From positions 1 through 44,209 of the forward strand of contig CANRAL010000007.1 of NCBI GenBank assembly GCA_947628585.1: 44,209 nt of DNA, read 5' to 3'. Each line of letters opens with the position of its first letter. Position 1 is the first letter of the stretch. The translations under genes and the position numbers were made by a program. The notes beneath the pieces are model-generated. The model worked only from the letters and a program-made list of their open reading frames with translations, made no database searches and was not told the DNA's origin. Positions 7,555 to 16,274 of the stretch are shown here, piece by piece. Source of the DNA: an uncultured Bacilli bacterium (GTDB taxonomy: Bacteria > Bacillota_I > Bacilli_A > RF39 > UBA660).

Positions 7555-7995
7555 TTAAGAATATGTTAAAAAATCATTAAGCATACTTTGACAAAGATTA
7601 TTTATGACTTCCTCTTTAGTAGTTTTAGATAATAATTCTTCATATTTTTCTAATTTTTGATTAAATTCGGGACTACCTTCCACTTTTTTTAAATAATAAT
7701 CGATATTTTTCACATTATAATATTCTTTTAATTTATTTTTATTATTTTCCATAGTTGTTAAACAAGTTACTACACGATAATAGTCAGCAGTTTGATAAAT
7801 AATTTTAGAAGGAAAATTCTTAGCATAATTATTGGCATTATCTAGATTTTTAAATACTCCTACTTGAAATAAATAAATATTTTGAGAATTTTTTTCTAAA
7901 GCCATTACTTCTTTATTAATATCTTTAAAAAATAAATAAGCAAAAAAAGCTCCTATTACAATAGCACCAATTATAAGCTTTCCATAGCTTTTCAT
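7555..7995 (-). CDS. Membrane-anchored SPOR-domain protein, SpoIIB-like by position
   Basis: This 146-residue protein has one N-terminal membrane helix (about residues 8-24). A short SPOR-like domain follows: NIYLFQVGVFKNLDNANNYA, then YYRVVTC. SPOR domains bind denuded glycan strands at division or engulfment septa. In B. subtilis the SPOR-like protein SpoIIB lies a few genes upstream of mreBCD-minCD-spoIVFAB, so the local order suggests a SpoIIB counterpart (inference). The C-terminal third is helical and unassigned. The start at 7995 was chosen over a GTG at 8004, since GGTGAT sits 4-5 bases before ATG 7995. It appears to be the first gene of the mre/spoIVF cluster. Confidence 0.65.
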   Translation of the reverse strand: MKSYGKLIIGAIVIGAFFAYLFFKDINKEVMALEKNSQNIYLFQVGVFKNLDNANNYAKNFPSKIIYQTADYYRVVTCLTTMENNKNKLKEYYNVKNIDYYLKKVEGSPEFNQKLEKYEELLSKTTKEEVINNLCQSMLNDFLTYS

Positions 7996-8064
7996 ATTTA
8001 TCACCGATTTATTTATATCAAAAAAAATAAATAAAGTTTGTCGAATAAAGTTTTAAATAAAAAA

Positions 8065-8090
8065 AATATTAAATTTTTTTATTTAATATT
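8065..8090 (-). terminator. Terminator after the small membrane-protein gene
   Basis: AATATTAAAT (8065-8074) and ATTTAATATT (8081-8090) form a perfect 10-bp stem with a 6-base loop, followed leftward by T-rich sequence. It begins directly at the stop codon of the 8091-8252 gene and separates the mtaB-recD2 operon from the mre cluster. Confidence 0.75.
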
Positions 8091-8252
8091 CTAATTTTCC
8101 ATTTTTTTCATCATTTTACTGGCTTCACTAGCTGCATTATTTAATATTTTTTCGACTTTGGCTTGCTTTTTTTTATCCATCATCATATAAGCAACAGTTC
8201 CTGCCATACCAATAACGGCAACTCCAGTCATAACTTCCATCATTTTTTTCAT
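8091..8252 (-). CDS. Small membrane-anchored protein, 53 residues, YtxH-like
   Basis: The frame starts MKKMMEVMTGVAVIGMAGTV, continues through a hydrophobic segment to YMMMDKKK, and ends in a charged helix KVEKILNNAASEASKMMKKM. GAGGTGGA lies about 5 bases upstream, so expression is likely. A short membrane segment followed by a Lys/Glu amphipathic helix is typical of the small YtxH-like proteins of Firmicutes, whose roles are mostly unknown. It is 42 bases downstream of recD2 and is closed by a strong terminator, so it is probably the last gene of that operon. Confidence 0.7.
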   Translation of the reverse strand: MKKMMEVMTGVAVIGMAGTVAYMMMDKKKQAKVEKILNNAASEASKMMKKMEN

Positions 8253-8294
8253 AAAATCCACCTCTCATAAGTATTATGGATTTTTTAAATTTAT

Positions 8295-10472
8295 TTATAC
8301 TTCATATAAAAGCATTATTTTTTCTTTTAAACTTGTCTTGCGATTATTAGCATAATTATTTTGGACTGCGCGGACAAATGAAGGAACTTCGCCAACGATA
8401 GTTAAAGTTTTTTTCGCCCGAGATACTGCTGTATATATTAATTTATTATAAAGCATATGATAATAATTATGACAAATTGGTAAAATTACATGTTCAAATT
8501 CACTACCTTGACTTTTATGAATAGTTATAGCATAGGCATGTTTTATCTGTTTAAGATCCTTTTTTTCATAAGTAACCATATTACCATCAAAATTAATAGT
8601 TATTTTATTACCTAAAATATGCGTAATATAACCAATATCGCCATTAAAAACATTATGTTCTAAATCATTAACTAATTGTAAGACTTTATCATTTTCGCGA
8701 AATATTACATCATTATAAATAATTTCCGCTTTACTCCTTTGTTCAGGATTATAGATATCTTGTAATATCCGATTTAAATTATCTATCCCATTATCGCCTT
8801 TATAAATAGGGGCTAAAACTTGCATATTTTTTTCATTAATCCCTTTAGTAAGCGAAATATCAATTATTTTTTGGATAGTTTCCTTTAAATTAGAAGCATC
8901 AGTTTGATAAAAAACATAGTCATCTTTTTTCATTAAAAATTCTTCACTTAAATCAACATTTTTTATTTCTTTAGCTAAATAAGGAATATAGGAATTATTA
9001 CTTTGACGATAAATCATATTTAAAGGATGATAATTAAACAAATCTGTATTAATTAAATCATTTAATACTAAGCCAGGTCCAACAGATGGTAATTGATAAA
9101 TATCCCCTACTAAAATAAGCTTAACATTTAAATTTATTCCTTTAAGTAAAGCATTAAATAAAGCTACATCTATCATACTCACTTCATCAACAATAATAAG
9201 TTCTTGATTCGTTTTATTATCTTCATTATAGAAAAATTCATTTCGATCTTTATTCCATTTTAAATAGCGATGAATAGTAGATGCTGGTAAACTAGTACTG
9301 GAAGCCATCTTTTTACTAGCTCGACCAGTTGGTGCCAAAAGAGCAATTTTATTCATAATATCTAAAGGCGATAAGTTATACTTAGCAATATATAATTTTA
9401 CAATAGCATTAATAATAGTAGTTTTCCCAGTACCAGGGCCTCCCGATATAATCGTAATATTATTATTTAAGGCTCCAATAATAGCTTTCTTTTGGTCTAA
9501 ATTATAAGTAATATTATTTAGTTTTTCCCAAGCATTTAACCTATCTTCTAAATTATCCATTTTTTTAACTGGCATACTATCTATTAGTTTTAAAGTATGA
9601 GCAATATTATTTTCTGCTTCGTATAATGTAGATAAATAATATCTTTTATCTTCTCGATGAATTTTACCATCGGCAATTATTATATTTAAATAATCTTCTA
9701 ATTTTTCTTGTTCTAGATAAATATTAAATTCTCTTTGTAAAACAAAATTTATTTCTTCAATGAAGGAAAAAGTATCACCATTAGAATTACTTAATAAGCG
9801 CATAGACTCAATTATACAAGCTTTTAAACGAATTAAATTGTCACCAAATTGATTTAAATAAATAGTATCAATTCTTTTAAAATCTATTAGTTCTTTTATA
9901 TCATAAAAGTCATCATTTAAAATACCTTCTATATTATCTTTAAAACGATTATATATCTTACTACATTCTTCTACCGTGAAACCCATATTTTGTAATTTTA
10001 AAATTATATCACTACTTTTATTAAAATTAAGTAAAGAATTATAAATTTTTTCGGCTTTACTTTCCGTCATGCCTTCTACTTTCATTAAATTATTTTTATC
10101 CTCTTTAATTATATTTAAGGCTTCTATTCCTAAAGTAGCAACAATTTTTTTAGCCGTTTTTTCGCCACAAGAATTAATAAAAGAACTAGCTAAAAATTCA
10201 ATAATAGCATCTTCGGTTGTCGGAGGAGTTATTTCCATTTGATTAAAGTGATATTGTTTTCCAAATTTTTCATTATTTACCATTTCACCATATAATGTTA
10301 CACTAATATCTATTTTAACATCGGTTAAATTACCCGTAACTGTAATTGTTTTATTTAAATATTCTTCCATAGTAGAATCATTTGTTTCTTTCACACGAAA
10401 TAAAGCGACAACGTAACCGTTATCTTCATTAAAAAAAATAGTATTTTTAATTTTTCCTTTTATGTAATTCAT
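8295..10472 (-). CDS. recD2: RecD2-type ATP-dependent DNA helicase
   Basis: This 725-residue superfamily 1B helicase has the RecD2 layout: an N-terminal OB-like region (about 1-90), helix-hairpin-helix repeats (about 95-230), then the motor with Walker A GGPGTGKTT at 344-352, Walker B LIIVDEVSMID at about 427-437, and the C-terminal motif AITIHKSQGSEFEHVILP. RecD2 unwinds DNA 5' to 3' without RecBC and acts in replication-fork repair. Its start overlaps the mtaB stop by 4 bases (ATGA), so the two are translationally coupled. Length is close to the usual 700-800 residues. Confidence 0.92.
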   Translation of the reverse strand: MNYIKGKIKNTIFFNEDNGYVVALFRVKETNDSTMEEYLNKTITVTGNLTDVKIDISVTLYGEMVNNEKFGKQYHFNQMEITPPTTEDAIIEFLASSFINSCGEKTAKKIVATLGIEALNIIKEDKNNLMKVEGMTESKAEKIYNSLLNFNKSSDIILKLQNMGFTVEECSKIYNRFKDNIEGILNDDFYDIKELIDFKRIDTIYLNQFGDNLIRLKACIIESMRLLSNSNGDTFSFIEEINFVLQREFNIYLEQEKLEDYLNIIIADGKIHREDKRYYLSTLYEAENNIAHTLKLIDSMPVKKMDNLEDRLNAWEKLNNITYNLDQKKAIIGALNNNITIISGGPGTGKTTIINAIVKLYIAKYNLSPLDIMNKIALLAPTGRASKKMASSTSLPASTIHRYLKWNKDRNEFFYNEDNKTNQELIIVDEVSMIDVALFNALLKGINLNVKLILVGDIYQLPSVGPGLVLNDLINTDLFNYHPLNMIYRQSNNSYIPYLAKEIKNVDLSEEFLMKKDDYVFYQTDASNLKETIQKIIDISLTKGINEKNMQVLAPIYKGDNGIDNLNRILQDIYNPEQRSKAEIIYNDVIFRENDKVLQLVNDLEHNVFNGDIGYITHILGNKITINFDGNMVTYEKKDLKQIKHAYAITIHKSQGSEFEHVILPICHNYYHMLYNKLIYTAVSRAKKTLTIVGEVPSFVRAVQNNYANNRKTSLKEKIMLLYEV

Positions 10473-11698
10473 AATCTCCTTTGATAAATTTTTCCAATTT
10501 CTAATTCTTCATTTAAGGTTACTTCTAAGTAATTACTAGTGTGACCTATACTTTTTTGATTTTCTACTTTTTCGATTAAAACATCAACTTCTTTACCTAC
10601 AAATCTATTCATATATTCATTTTCTAATTTAGTGGATAAATTTAATAACTGTTTTACTCTTTCTTTTTTTACTTGTTCGAGAATTTGATCTGGCAAATTC
10701 ATAGCAACCGTACCTTCTTTAGGAGAAAAAGGAAAAACATGAATTTTACTAAATTTGATATTTTGGGAAAATTCCAAAGTATTTTTAAAATCTTCTTCCG
10801 TTTCTCCCGGAAAGCCAACAATAATATCGGTAGATATTGCTATTCTTGGCCTAATTTTTCGAATATCATTGATTTTATTTTGAAAATATAAAAGATCATA
10901 CTTACGATTCATCTTTTTTAAAATATTATCACTTCCCGATTGAAGGGGAATATGTAAATGATCGACTAATTTTGGACAATTTTTTAAAACATTTAAAAAT
11001 TTTTCAGTTAGTTCCGTCACCTCAATACTCGAAATGCGAATTCTTTTTAAATCCGAAATTTTATTTAATTCCATTATTAAATCACTTAAATCATGGCCAT
11101 TAGAAAAATAATGTCCAGTATGAATACCCGTCAAAACAATTTCAGCATGATTTTTAGCTAAATTTTTAGCTTCCGAAATAACTAAATCAAAATCTTTACT
11201 TCTAACACTTCCCCTTACATAGGGAATAATACAATAGGAGCAAAAATTATCACAGCCATCCTCAATTTTGATAAATGCTCGAACGTGATCATAATCAGTT
11301 AAAGTATCATTAAATCCCTTACTAATTCTTTTTAATTTTACATTATTAATTGTCTTTTTATTTTTAAGATAATCTAAAATAATATCCGAAACTTTATCTT
11401 TACTATCATTACCAATGATAATATTTACCCCCATTTTTTCATATACTTTAGGATTATTTTGCACAGAACAACCCGTTACTACACTTATTTTATTAGGATA
11501 ATTTTTAAGCCACCGCCGAATTAATTTTAAACATTTTTTGTCAGCGGTATTAGTTACTGTACAAGTATTAACAATAAATATATCAGCATCTATAACATTT
11601 TCAGTATACGAAAAATTATGATGAAGTAAAGATTCCTTCATCATATTAGATTCATAATTATTGACTTTACATCCAAAAGTATAAATTGTAAATTTCAT
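10469..11698 (-). CDS. mtaB: tRNA t6A37 methylthiotransferase MtaB
   Basis: This 409-residue radical-SAM methylthiotransferase has the three N-terminal cluster cysteines C10, C46 and C77 (TFGCKVNNYES, VNTCTVTN, TGCSVQ) and the radical-SAM CxxxCxxC at C149, C153 and C156 (DGCDNFCSYC). A short TRAM-like region ends the protein (EKVENQKSIGHTSNYLEVTL). TFGCKVN and the overall size favour MtaB (YqeV) over MiaB. It converts t6A at position 37 of ANN-decoding tRNAs to ms2t6A. GAGGAG lies just upstream of the ATG. It is coupled to recD2 downstream. Confidence 0.9.
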   Translation of the reverse strand: MKFTIYTFGCKVNNYESNMMKESLLHHNFSYTENVIDADIFIVNTCTVTNTADKKCLKLIRRWLKNYPNKISVVTGCSVQNNPKVYEKMGVNIIIGNDSKDKVSDIILDYLKNKKTINNVKLKRISKGFNDTLTDYDHVRAFIKIEDGCDNFCSYCIIPYVRGSVRSKDFDLVISEAKNLAKNHAEIVLTGIHTGHYFSNGHDLSDLIMELNKISDLKRIRISSIEVTELTEKFLNVLKNCPKLVDHLHIPLQSGSDNILKKMNRKYDLLYFQNKINDIRKIRPRIAISTDIIVGFPGETEEDFKNTLEFSQNIKFSKIHVFPFSPKEGTVAMNLPDQILEQVKKERVKQLLNLSTKLENEYMNRFVGKEVDVLIEKVENQKSIGHTSNYLEVTLNEELEIGKIYQRRL

Positions 11699-11708
11699 AA
11701 GCTCCTCA

Positions 11709-12221
11709 TTATTGTAAACTATTTTGTAATTGTTTTAAAGCATTTAAAAAGGCCTCTTCTTTTTGAAAACTTATTACTCGCCCCGTAAAGACTGGTTTTT
11801 CGTTTTCATCTTTATCTAAAATCAAATGATCTAAATCAATTTTTTTAACGGATAAGTCATCATAATATTCTTCTTTTTCATAATTAATTTCATAATTATT
11901 ATCCTTTTTTAAAAGTTCATCATAACTTATTATCGCTTTTTCTTCTTGATCTTTTTCATAATCCGTAAAGGTAACTGTTTTAGGTTCCTCTTTCATCATA
12001 TTTTTGGTTATTTCTTTTACAATTGCCATTTCTCTAGTTTCTTCAAGTTTATCTTTTTTTTCAGTCTTATCCTTTTTATTTACTAAAACATCATCATTTA
12101 TTTTTATAAAATATAGTAAAGTGACAATTAAAGTTAGTAAAATAACAATAGCAAAAAAGAAAACATAATCAATAAATGTTAACGTCTTTAAAAACGCAAA
12201 AATATCTTTAAAAAATTGCAT
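11709..12221 (-). CDS. Single-pass membrane protein of unknown function
   Basis: This 170-residue protein has one membrane helix at about residues 18-42 (YVFFFAIVILLTLIVTLLYF) and a highly charged Lys/Glu cytoplasmic-looking tail with predicted helices. No enzymatic motif was seen. The C-terminus, PVFTGRVISFQKEEAFLNAL, could be a short interaction segment. GGTGG lies about 6 bases upstream of the ATG. It precedes mtaB by 10 bases and is the first gene of the mtaB-recD2 operon. Its function cannot be inferred. Confidence 0.65.
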   Translation of the reverse strand: MQFFKDIFAFLKTLTFIDYVFFFAIVILLTLIVTLLYFIKINDDVLVNKKDKTEKKDKLEETREMAIVKEITKNMMKEEPKTVTFTDYEKDQEEKAIISYDELLKKDNNYEINYEKEEYYDDLSVKKIDLDHLILDKDENEKPVFTGRVISFQKEEAFLNALKQLQNSLQ

Positions 12222-12244
12222 AATACCACCACAATATTATTTTA

Positions 12245-12304
12245 CCATTAATATACTTAAACGTTAATGGTTAATTATCTTGTTTACAATTAAATTTGTA
12301 AACA
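12245..12304 (-). other. Two leader hairpins ahead of the mtaB-recD2 operon
   Basis: TGTTTACAA (12281-12289) and TTGTAAACA (12296-12304) make a perfect 9-bp inverted repeat. CCATTAA (12245-12251) and TTAATGG (12264-12270) make a second one of 7 bp. Neither is followed by a T-run on the minus strand, so they do not look like terminators. They fall in the predicted 5' leader and could be an operator, an RNA structure or protein-binding sites. Confidence 0.4.
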
Positions 12305-12313
12305 GTAATGTAT

Positions 12314-12342
12314 ATTATACTACCTTTTACATTAAATGTCTA
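12314..12342 (-). promoter_or_regulatory. Promoter of the unknown-mtaB-recD2 operon
   Basis: On the minus strand TAGACA (12337-12342), a 17-base spacer and TATAAT (12314-12319) form a good promoter. The -35 box overlaps the last codons of the upstream surface gene. The predicted transcript starts just before the two leader hairpins. Confidence 0.6.
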
Positions 12343-13540
12343 ATAAATTATAAGGATTATCTATAGTTCCTTTTCCTTCCGCGGAAACATTTTTAATAAT
12401 ATTAATTGTTGGCCTTACTCCTAATGATTCTACCCCTAAAGAACTACTACTTAAAGAACCATTATTAGTTACTACATAAGGATAATAACCATTATTATTT
12501 ATTTTAGCACTTGTCATTGTAAAATAATTAGAAGTTATTTCCGAATTATATAAATAATAACTTGTATTTTCTTTTTCTGATGCTCCAGCCATAACAACTT
12601 CATCAGCCGTAAGTAGACCAATATTAGAATTTATTACATCACCAAAACAATTACTATTAGGAATGTAATTTTTACTTAATCGATCATAAGCGGCATAATA
12701 TTCACTACCTTCAGTTATCAAATTATCATTACAAAACTTGTGACTTGCTATTAAATTATTATAATTAGCAAGATAAACACTTTGCCAGTCTTTTAAAGCT
12801 GTTTCAATTAATGAACCAGCATAATTATAATTTTCATTATTTTCATAACTAGAATTAGTTTCAATTAATTTATTTAAAACTAATTTTACAGAACCATCTT
12901 CATTAATTTTAACTATTCGCCATAAATTATCAGCAAAAAGAACATAATTATTATCTACATTTCCCCGAAAATAATAAATTGTTCCTTCTTCCGTATTATT
13001 TTTAATTAAACCTTCATTTTCAACAGCACTTTCACTAAAACTAGTTAAAGGTTCTTCTTTAATAACATTATTTTCTTTAATAATATCCGCGAAAGTTTTA
13101 CTTATTTTGCTACTTAAAGCCACAACAATTTCTCCACTATAATTTTCTTTATTTGCATTATTTATTGTCATTTCATATTCTTGAGTAGCATTCGCTGGTA
13201 CGGTTATTTGATCTGTAACTATTGAAGAAACTAATATATTTTCAATGTTTAAATCATCATTCAAACCTTTTAAAGTATATTCGGCATCATTAGCATATAC
13301 ATTACTTAATTTTATATAAAAAGTTTCTTCTTGATTACTATTATTTGTAACCGTAAAGTTAATTATTTGATTATCTTTAGCTTTAAATTTATTACCATTA
13401 GCATAGTTAATAGTAATATTACCATCAACTACCACTATACTTTTATTAAACAAATATTTTTTATAACCAACACCCAAAGCTATACAACTTACCATAAGTA
13501 ATAATATTAAAAATAAACTAGATTTATATCTTAACCGCAT
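12332..13540 (-). CDS. Surface protein, divergent member of the VRP/GTxxNPY family
   Basis: This 402-residue protein has a basic N-terminus, one hydrophobic anchor (LFLILLLMVSCIALGVG) and a beta-rich domain at about 25-150 with features of an extracellular adhesive module (VTNNSNQEETFYIKL). The C-terminal module is shared in outline with the 2154, 13671 and 42311 genes: LWRIVKINEDGSVKLV, NIGLLTADEVVMAGA, NNGSLSSSSLGVESLGVRP and GKGTIDNPYNLL. It lacks the Cys-containing SYRY...NNYVC module. The start at 13540 is preferred over the in-frame ATG at 13549, because the AAGGA directly abuts the latter. There is no (TA)n element upstream. Its function is unknown; adhesion or antigenic display is inference. 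Confidence 0.7.
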   Translation of the reverse strand: MRLRYKSSLFLILLLMVSCIALGVGYKKYLFNKSIVVVDGNITINYANGNKFKAKDNQIINFTVTNNSNQEETFYIKLSNVYANDAEYTLKGLNDDLNIENILVSSIVTDQITVPANATQEYEMTINNANKENYSGEIVVALSSKISKTFADIIKENNVIKEEPLTSFSESAVENEGLIKNNTEEGTIYYFRGNVDNNYVLFADNLWRIVKINEDGSVKLVLNKLIETNSSYENNENYNYAGSLIETALKDWQSVYLANYNNLIASHKFCNDNLITEGSEYYAAYDRLSKNYIPNSNCFGDVINSNIGLLTADEVVMAGASEKENTSYYLYNSEITSNYFTMTSAKINNNGYYPYVVTNNGSLSSSSLGVESLGVRPTINIIKNVSAEGKGTIDNPYNLLDI

Positions 13541-13642
13541 ATCTATCATTCCTTACATATATTCCCATCTATGGTATATAAATAATATATCATACTTTTT
13601 TTAATAAAGCACTAATTATTTTTAAACTTTGGTATTTTAAAA

Positions 13643-13668
13643 TATTAAAAAAGTGCTTTTGCACTTTT
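13643..13668 (-). terminator. Terminator of the 13671 surface gene
   Basis: AAAAGTGC (13649-13656) and GCACTTTT (13661-13668) form an 8-bp stem with a 4-base loop, followed leftward by a run of T residues. It begins just after the stop codon. Confidence 0.8.
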
Positions 13669-13670
13669 CA

Positions 13671-14993
13671 TTAACTTATTCGATAAGGGTTATCTTTAGT
13701 ACCAAAACCATTCAATAATTTAATGGAAGAAGTTAAATAAAACACTGGCCTAACGCAATAATAACCTTCCCAACTATTAACCCAAATAGTATCAATATTA
13801 CTTCTATAATATGCCATATAAGCTTTATTATCAGTATCACTATTAGAAGTTATAAACCAATCATTTAATCCCAAAACTAGCCAATTTTTAGAATCGGCAT
13901 CTCGATAATCTTCATAAGGCGATGTATCTTTTTCAGAATTTCTCCCTTTTAAATTCCAATAAGAATTTTGGGCGGCATAATAAAAATCACTTAAATACAT
14001 AAGACCTATATTAGCAGAAGTAGTACTATCATTTATCATTTCTGATGTATATGCAATTTTAGCATTACTATTAAGACAATTTTCTTGGGAACAACCATTA
14101 ATATGCCATTTTGTTTCTATTATTTTTTCTACTAATTTAGGATTTTTATTTGCCAAGTAGTTATAAAATTTTCCATTTAAATTAATTTTATTTAAATCAC
14201 TATCTTCCCATTTATTAGTATTTAATGTATTCCATTTGTAAATTATTTTTTCTTGAGCATTTGTTTCATTATAGTACCAATCAGCATATAAAAAATTGCC
14301 AAAATATGCACCTACACCTTCCCCACCAGTTTCATCGGCTGTAGTATAATCATATTTAATTAATTTAAGTTCATATTTGCCATAATCTGTACTTTTTTCA
14401 TCTTCATTTTTAAATATGCCGATTATTCGATATAAATTATCAATAGATTCACATTCTCCACTTACAGTACTATTATCTAAACATACATAATTATTTACGA
14501 TATCATTACTTCCTGCATATCTATAGGAATCATCGTTAGCTACTAAATTATAATTTGGAAATTCTTTTTTTGTGGCATCAGCTAAATTATGATAGATTAT
14601 TGCTCCATCTATTTCATAGTTTTCTTTTATACAACTTGCAAATTCTTTTCCTTTGCATCTATTTCCAATATTATCTATATCAAAATAAATAGTACATTTT
14701 TCACTACCATTTGTATTTAATACTATTTGACCATTTTCAAAATTTACTTCTCCTCCATTTTCACATGTACTTAATTCTTTATTAAATATGTATCCTTCTT
14801 TAGGCCAAGCGTCTATTTCACCATCAATATAATCTTCATTTTTATCTTGTAATTTTATACTCATTAATTTACTATCTTTATTTTCTAAGATTAATTTATT
14901 TTTCTTATTTAAATATAAATTAATAATAAAATAAGAAGCTATTATTCCCAAAATGCAAAAAAATATTAATATTTTTTTATTTACTTTTAACAT
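13671..14993 (-). CDS. Surface-anchored protein of the VRP/GTxxNPY family
   Basis: This 440-residue protein has an N-terminal hydrophobic segment (about residues 8-28) and a short linker ending in a Cys-containing domain with CENGGEVNFENGQIVLNTNG and CTIYFDID. The shared module follows: CKGKEFASCIKENYEIDGAI, SYRYAGSNDIVNNYVCL and NLYRIIGIFKN. The C-terminal module has IGLMYLSDFYYAA, NWLVLGLNDWFITSNSD, CVRPVFYL and GFGTKDNPYRI. GGAG lies 7 bases upstream of the ATG. Codons in the most variable stretch are AT-rich and ordinary, unlike the block in the 2154 gene. The same 31-base (TA)n element lies upstream and a clean terminator downstream, so it is monocistronic. Bases 14485-14657 are nearly identical to part of the 42311 gene. 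Confidence 0.75.
   Translation of the reverse strand: MLKVNKKILIFFCILGIIASYFIINLYLNKKNKLILENKDSKLMSIKLQDKNEDYIDGEIDAWPKEGYIFNKELSTCENGGEVNFENGQIVLNTNGSEKCTIYFDIDNIGNRCKGKEFASCIKENYEIDGAIIYHNLADATKKEFPNYNLVANDDSYRYAGSNDIVNNYVCLDNSTVSGECESIDNLYRIIGIFKNEDEKSTDYGKYELKLIKYDYTTADETGGEGVGAYFGNFLYADWYYNETNAQEKIIYKWNTLNTNKWEDSDLNKINLNGKFYNYLANKNPKLVEKIIETKWHINGCSQENCLNSNAKIAYTSEMINDSTTSANIGLMYLSDFYYAAQNSYWNLKGRNSEKDTSPYEDYRDADSKNWLVLGLNDWFITSNSDTDNKAYMAYYRSNIDTIWVNSWEGYYCVRPVFYLTSSIKLLNGFGTKDNPYRIS
14485..14657 (-). repeat. 173-base segment shared with the 42311 gene, copy 1
   Basis: This segment encodes the CKGKEFASCIKENYEIDGAI to VNNYVC module. Aligned by eye with 43164-43336 it has about 6 mismatches over 173 bases, including near-identical third codon positions. 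The flanking sequences are far less similar. Confidence 0.85.
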
Positions 14994-15033
14994 TTTTATT
15001 CTCCTTCTTATTTTTATAAAAAATCATTCTAAC

Positions 15034-15064
15034 CCCATTTTACTATATATATATATATATCAAG
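15034..15064 (-). promoter_or_regulatory. Promoter-like (TA)n element, copy 2
   Basis: The same 31 bases occur at 4078-4108. A TTGATA-like -35, an alternating TA tract and a TAAAAT-like -10 (15037-15042) lie about 45 bases upstream of ATG 14993. Sequences outside the 31 bases differ, which argues that the element itself is conserved or copied. Confidence 0.5.
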
Positions 15065-15097
15065 CCTTCGTTTTTCAAAAAATAAAACTTTACATAT

Positions 15098-15131
15098 TAA
15101 AAAAAAGAAAACAAGACTTAAATTCTTGTTT
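15098..15131 (-). terminator. Terminator of the heat-shock operon
   Basis: Reading leftward from the dnaJ stop codon, AAACAAG (complement of 15125-15131) pairs with CTTGTTT (complement of 15109-15115), followed by C and a run of about eight T residues. Confidence 0.8.
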
Positions 15132-15135
15132 ACAA

Positions 15136-16260
15136 TTATATTGATAAATATTTTTTAAAATCTTTAAATTCACTAGAATTATCTAAATCAGTTTTAGCTA
15201 AATCTTGTAATAAGTCTTTTTGTTTTCGATCTAGTTTACTTGGAATAATAACATCAATAATGGCATACATATTACCTCGCATTATAGAGTTGGGTGTCTT
15301 AATTCCTTTACCTTTTAATTTTAGTTTAGTTCCTGACTGCGTTCCCGGTTTTATTTCTAAAATTACATTTCCATTCAATGTAGGGATTTCTTTTTTACAA
15401 CCTAATGTAGCTTCAACTATTGTGGTAGGTACCTTTAAATAAATGTCTTGATTATCTCGAGTAAATAATGGATGTTCTTTAATTTTAAATTCAATGTATA
15501 TATCTCCATTCATTCCTCCGTTTCGAGAGGCATTTCCTTTTCCTTGTAAACGTAATTGGTAACCATCGTCTACACCCTCAGGAATAGTAACGGTAAATGT
15601 TTTAGTTTTCTTAATAATACCTTTACCCCGACATTCATCACAAAGTAATTCATAAGAACGGCCATTACCCCGACATTCAGGACAAATTTTTTGGGTTTGC
15701 ATATAGCCAAAAATGGTTTGTTGTTGCTCTAATACCCGACCAGCGCCACCACATGTTCGACATGTCTTTTCGTTAAATCCTCCTTTGCCATCACATTTGG
15801 GACAAGTAACATTTAAATCTAATTTTATATCTTTTTCACAACCAAAAACAGCTTCCTCAAAAGTTAAGTTAAGAACTATTCTTTCATCTTCTCCTCGACT
15901 CCGAGAAGTCGAAGAACTATGGCTTCGACCAAAACCGCCAAAACCAAAACTGCCTCCAAATAAATCATTTAAAATATCGTCTAAATTAATATCTCCCATA
16001 TCAAAGCCCCCAAAACCATCAGCCGAAGAACCACCATTTTGGAAAGCCGCATGACCAAATTGATCATATTGTCGTCTTTTATTAGGATCGGATAAAACCG
16101 CATACGCCTCACCTATTTCTTTAAATTTTTCCGCAGCTCCTGGTTCTTTATTAACATCAGGATGGTATTGTTTAGCTAATTTTCGGAAAGCTCTTTTAAT
16201 TTCTTCATCAGTTGCATTCTTACTAATTCCTAAAACTTCATAATAATCTTTTTTATTCAT
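15136..16260 (-). CDS. dnaJ: Chaperone DnaJ (Hsp40)
   Basis: This 374-residue protein has the full DnaJ layout: a J domain at 1-70 with the HPD motif ([12 protein letters not shown]), a Gly/Phe region with [10 protein letters not shown], and a zinc domain with four CxxCxGxG repeats ([32 protein letters not shown]). The two C-terminal substrate-binding domains follow. It stimulates the DnaK ATPase and delivers substrates. It is the last gene of the hrcA-grpE-dnaK operon, but separated from dnaK by pepF, and ends at a strong terminator. Confidence 0.96.
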   Translation of the reverse strand: MNKKDYYEVLGISKNATDEEIKRAFRKLAKQYHPDVNKEPGAAEKFKEIGEAYAVLSDPNKRRQYDQFGHAAFQNGGSSADGFGGFDMGDINLDDILNDLFGGSFGFGGFGRSHSSSTSRSRGEDERIVLNLTFEEAVFGCEKDIKLDLNVTCPKCDGKGGFNEKTCRTCGGAGRVLEQQQTIFGYMQTQKICPECRGNGRSYELLCDECRGKGIIKKTKTFTVTIPEGVDDGYQLRLQGKGNASRNGGMNGDIYIEFKIKEHPLFTRDNQDIYLKVPTTIVEATLGCKKEIPTLNGNVILEIKPGTQSGTKLKLKGKGIKTPNSIMRGNMYAIIDVIIPSKLDRKQKDLLQDLAKTDLDNSSEFKDFKKYLSI

Positions 16261-16274
16261 TTTTTATTCACCTC

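Noticed and set aside
13671-14993. Variable region of retroelement type in the 13671 paralogue
   Set aside because: Its variable stretch has ordinary AT-rich codons including AAA, AGA and ATG, no adenine depletion and no GC block.
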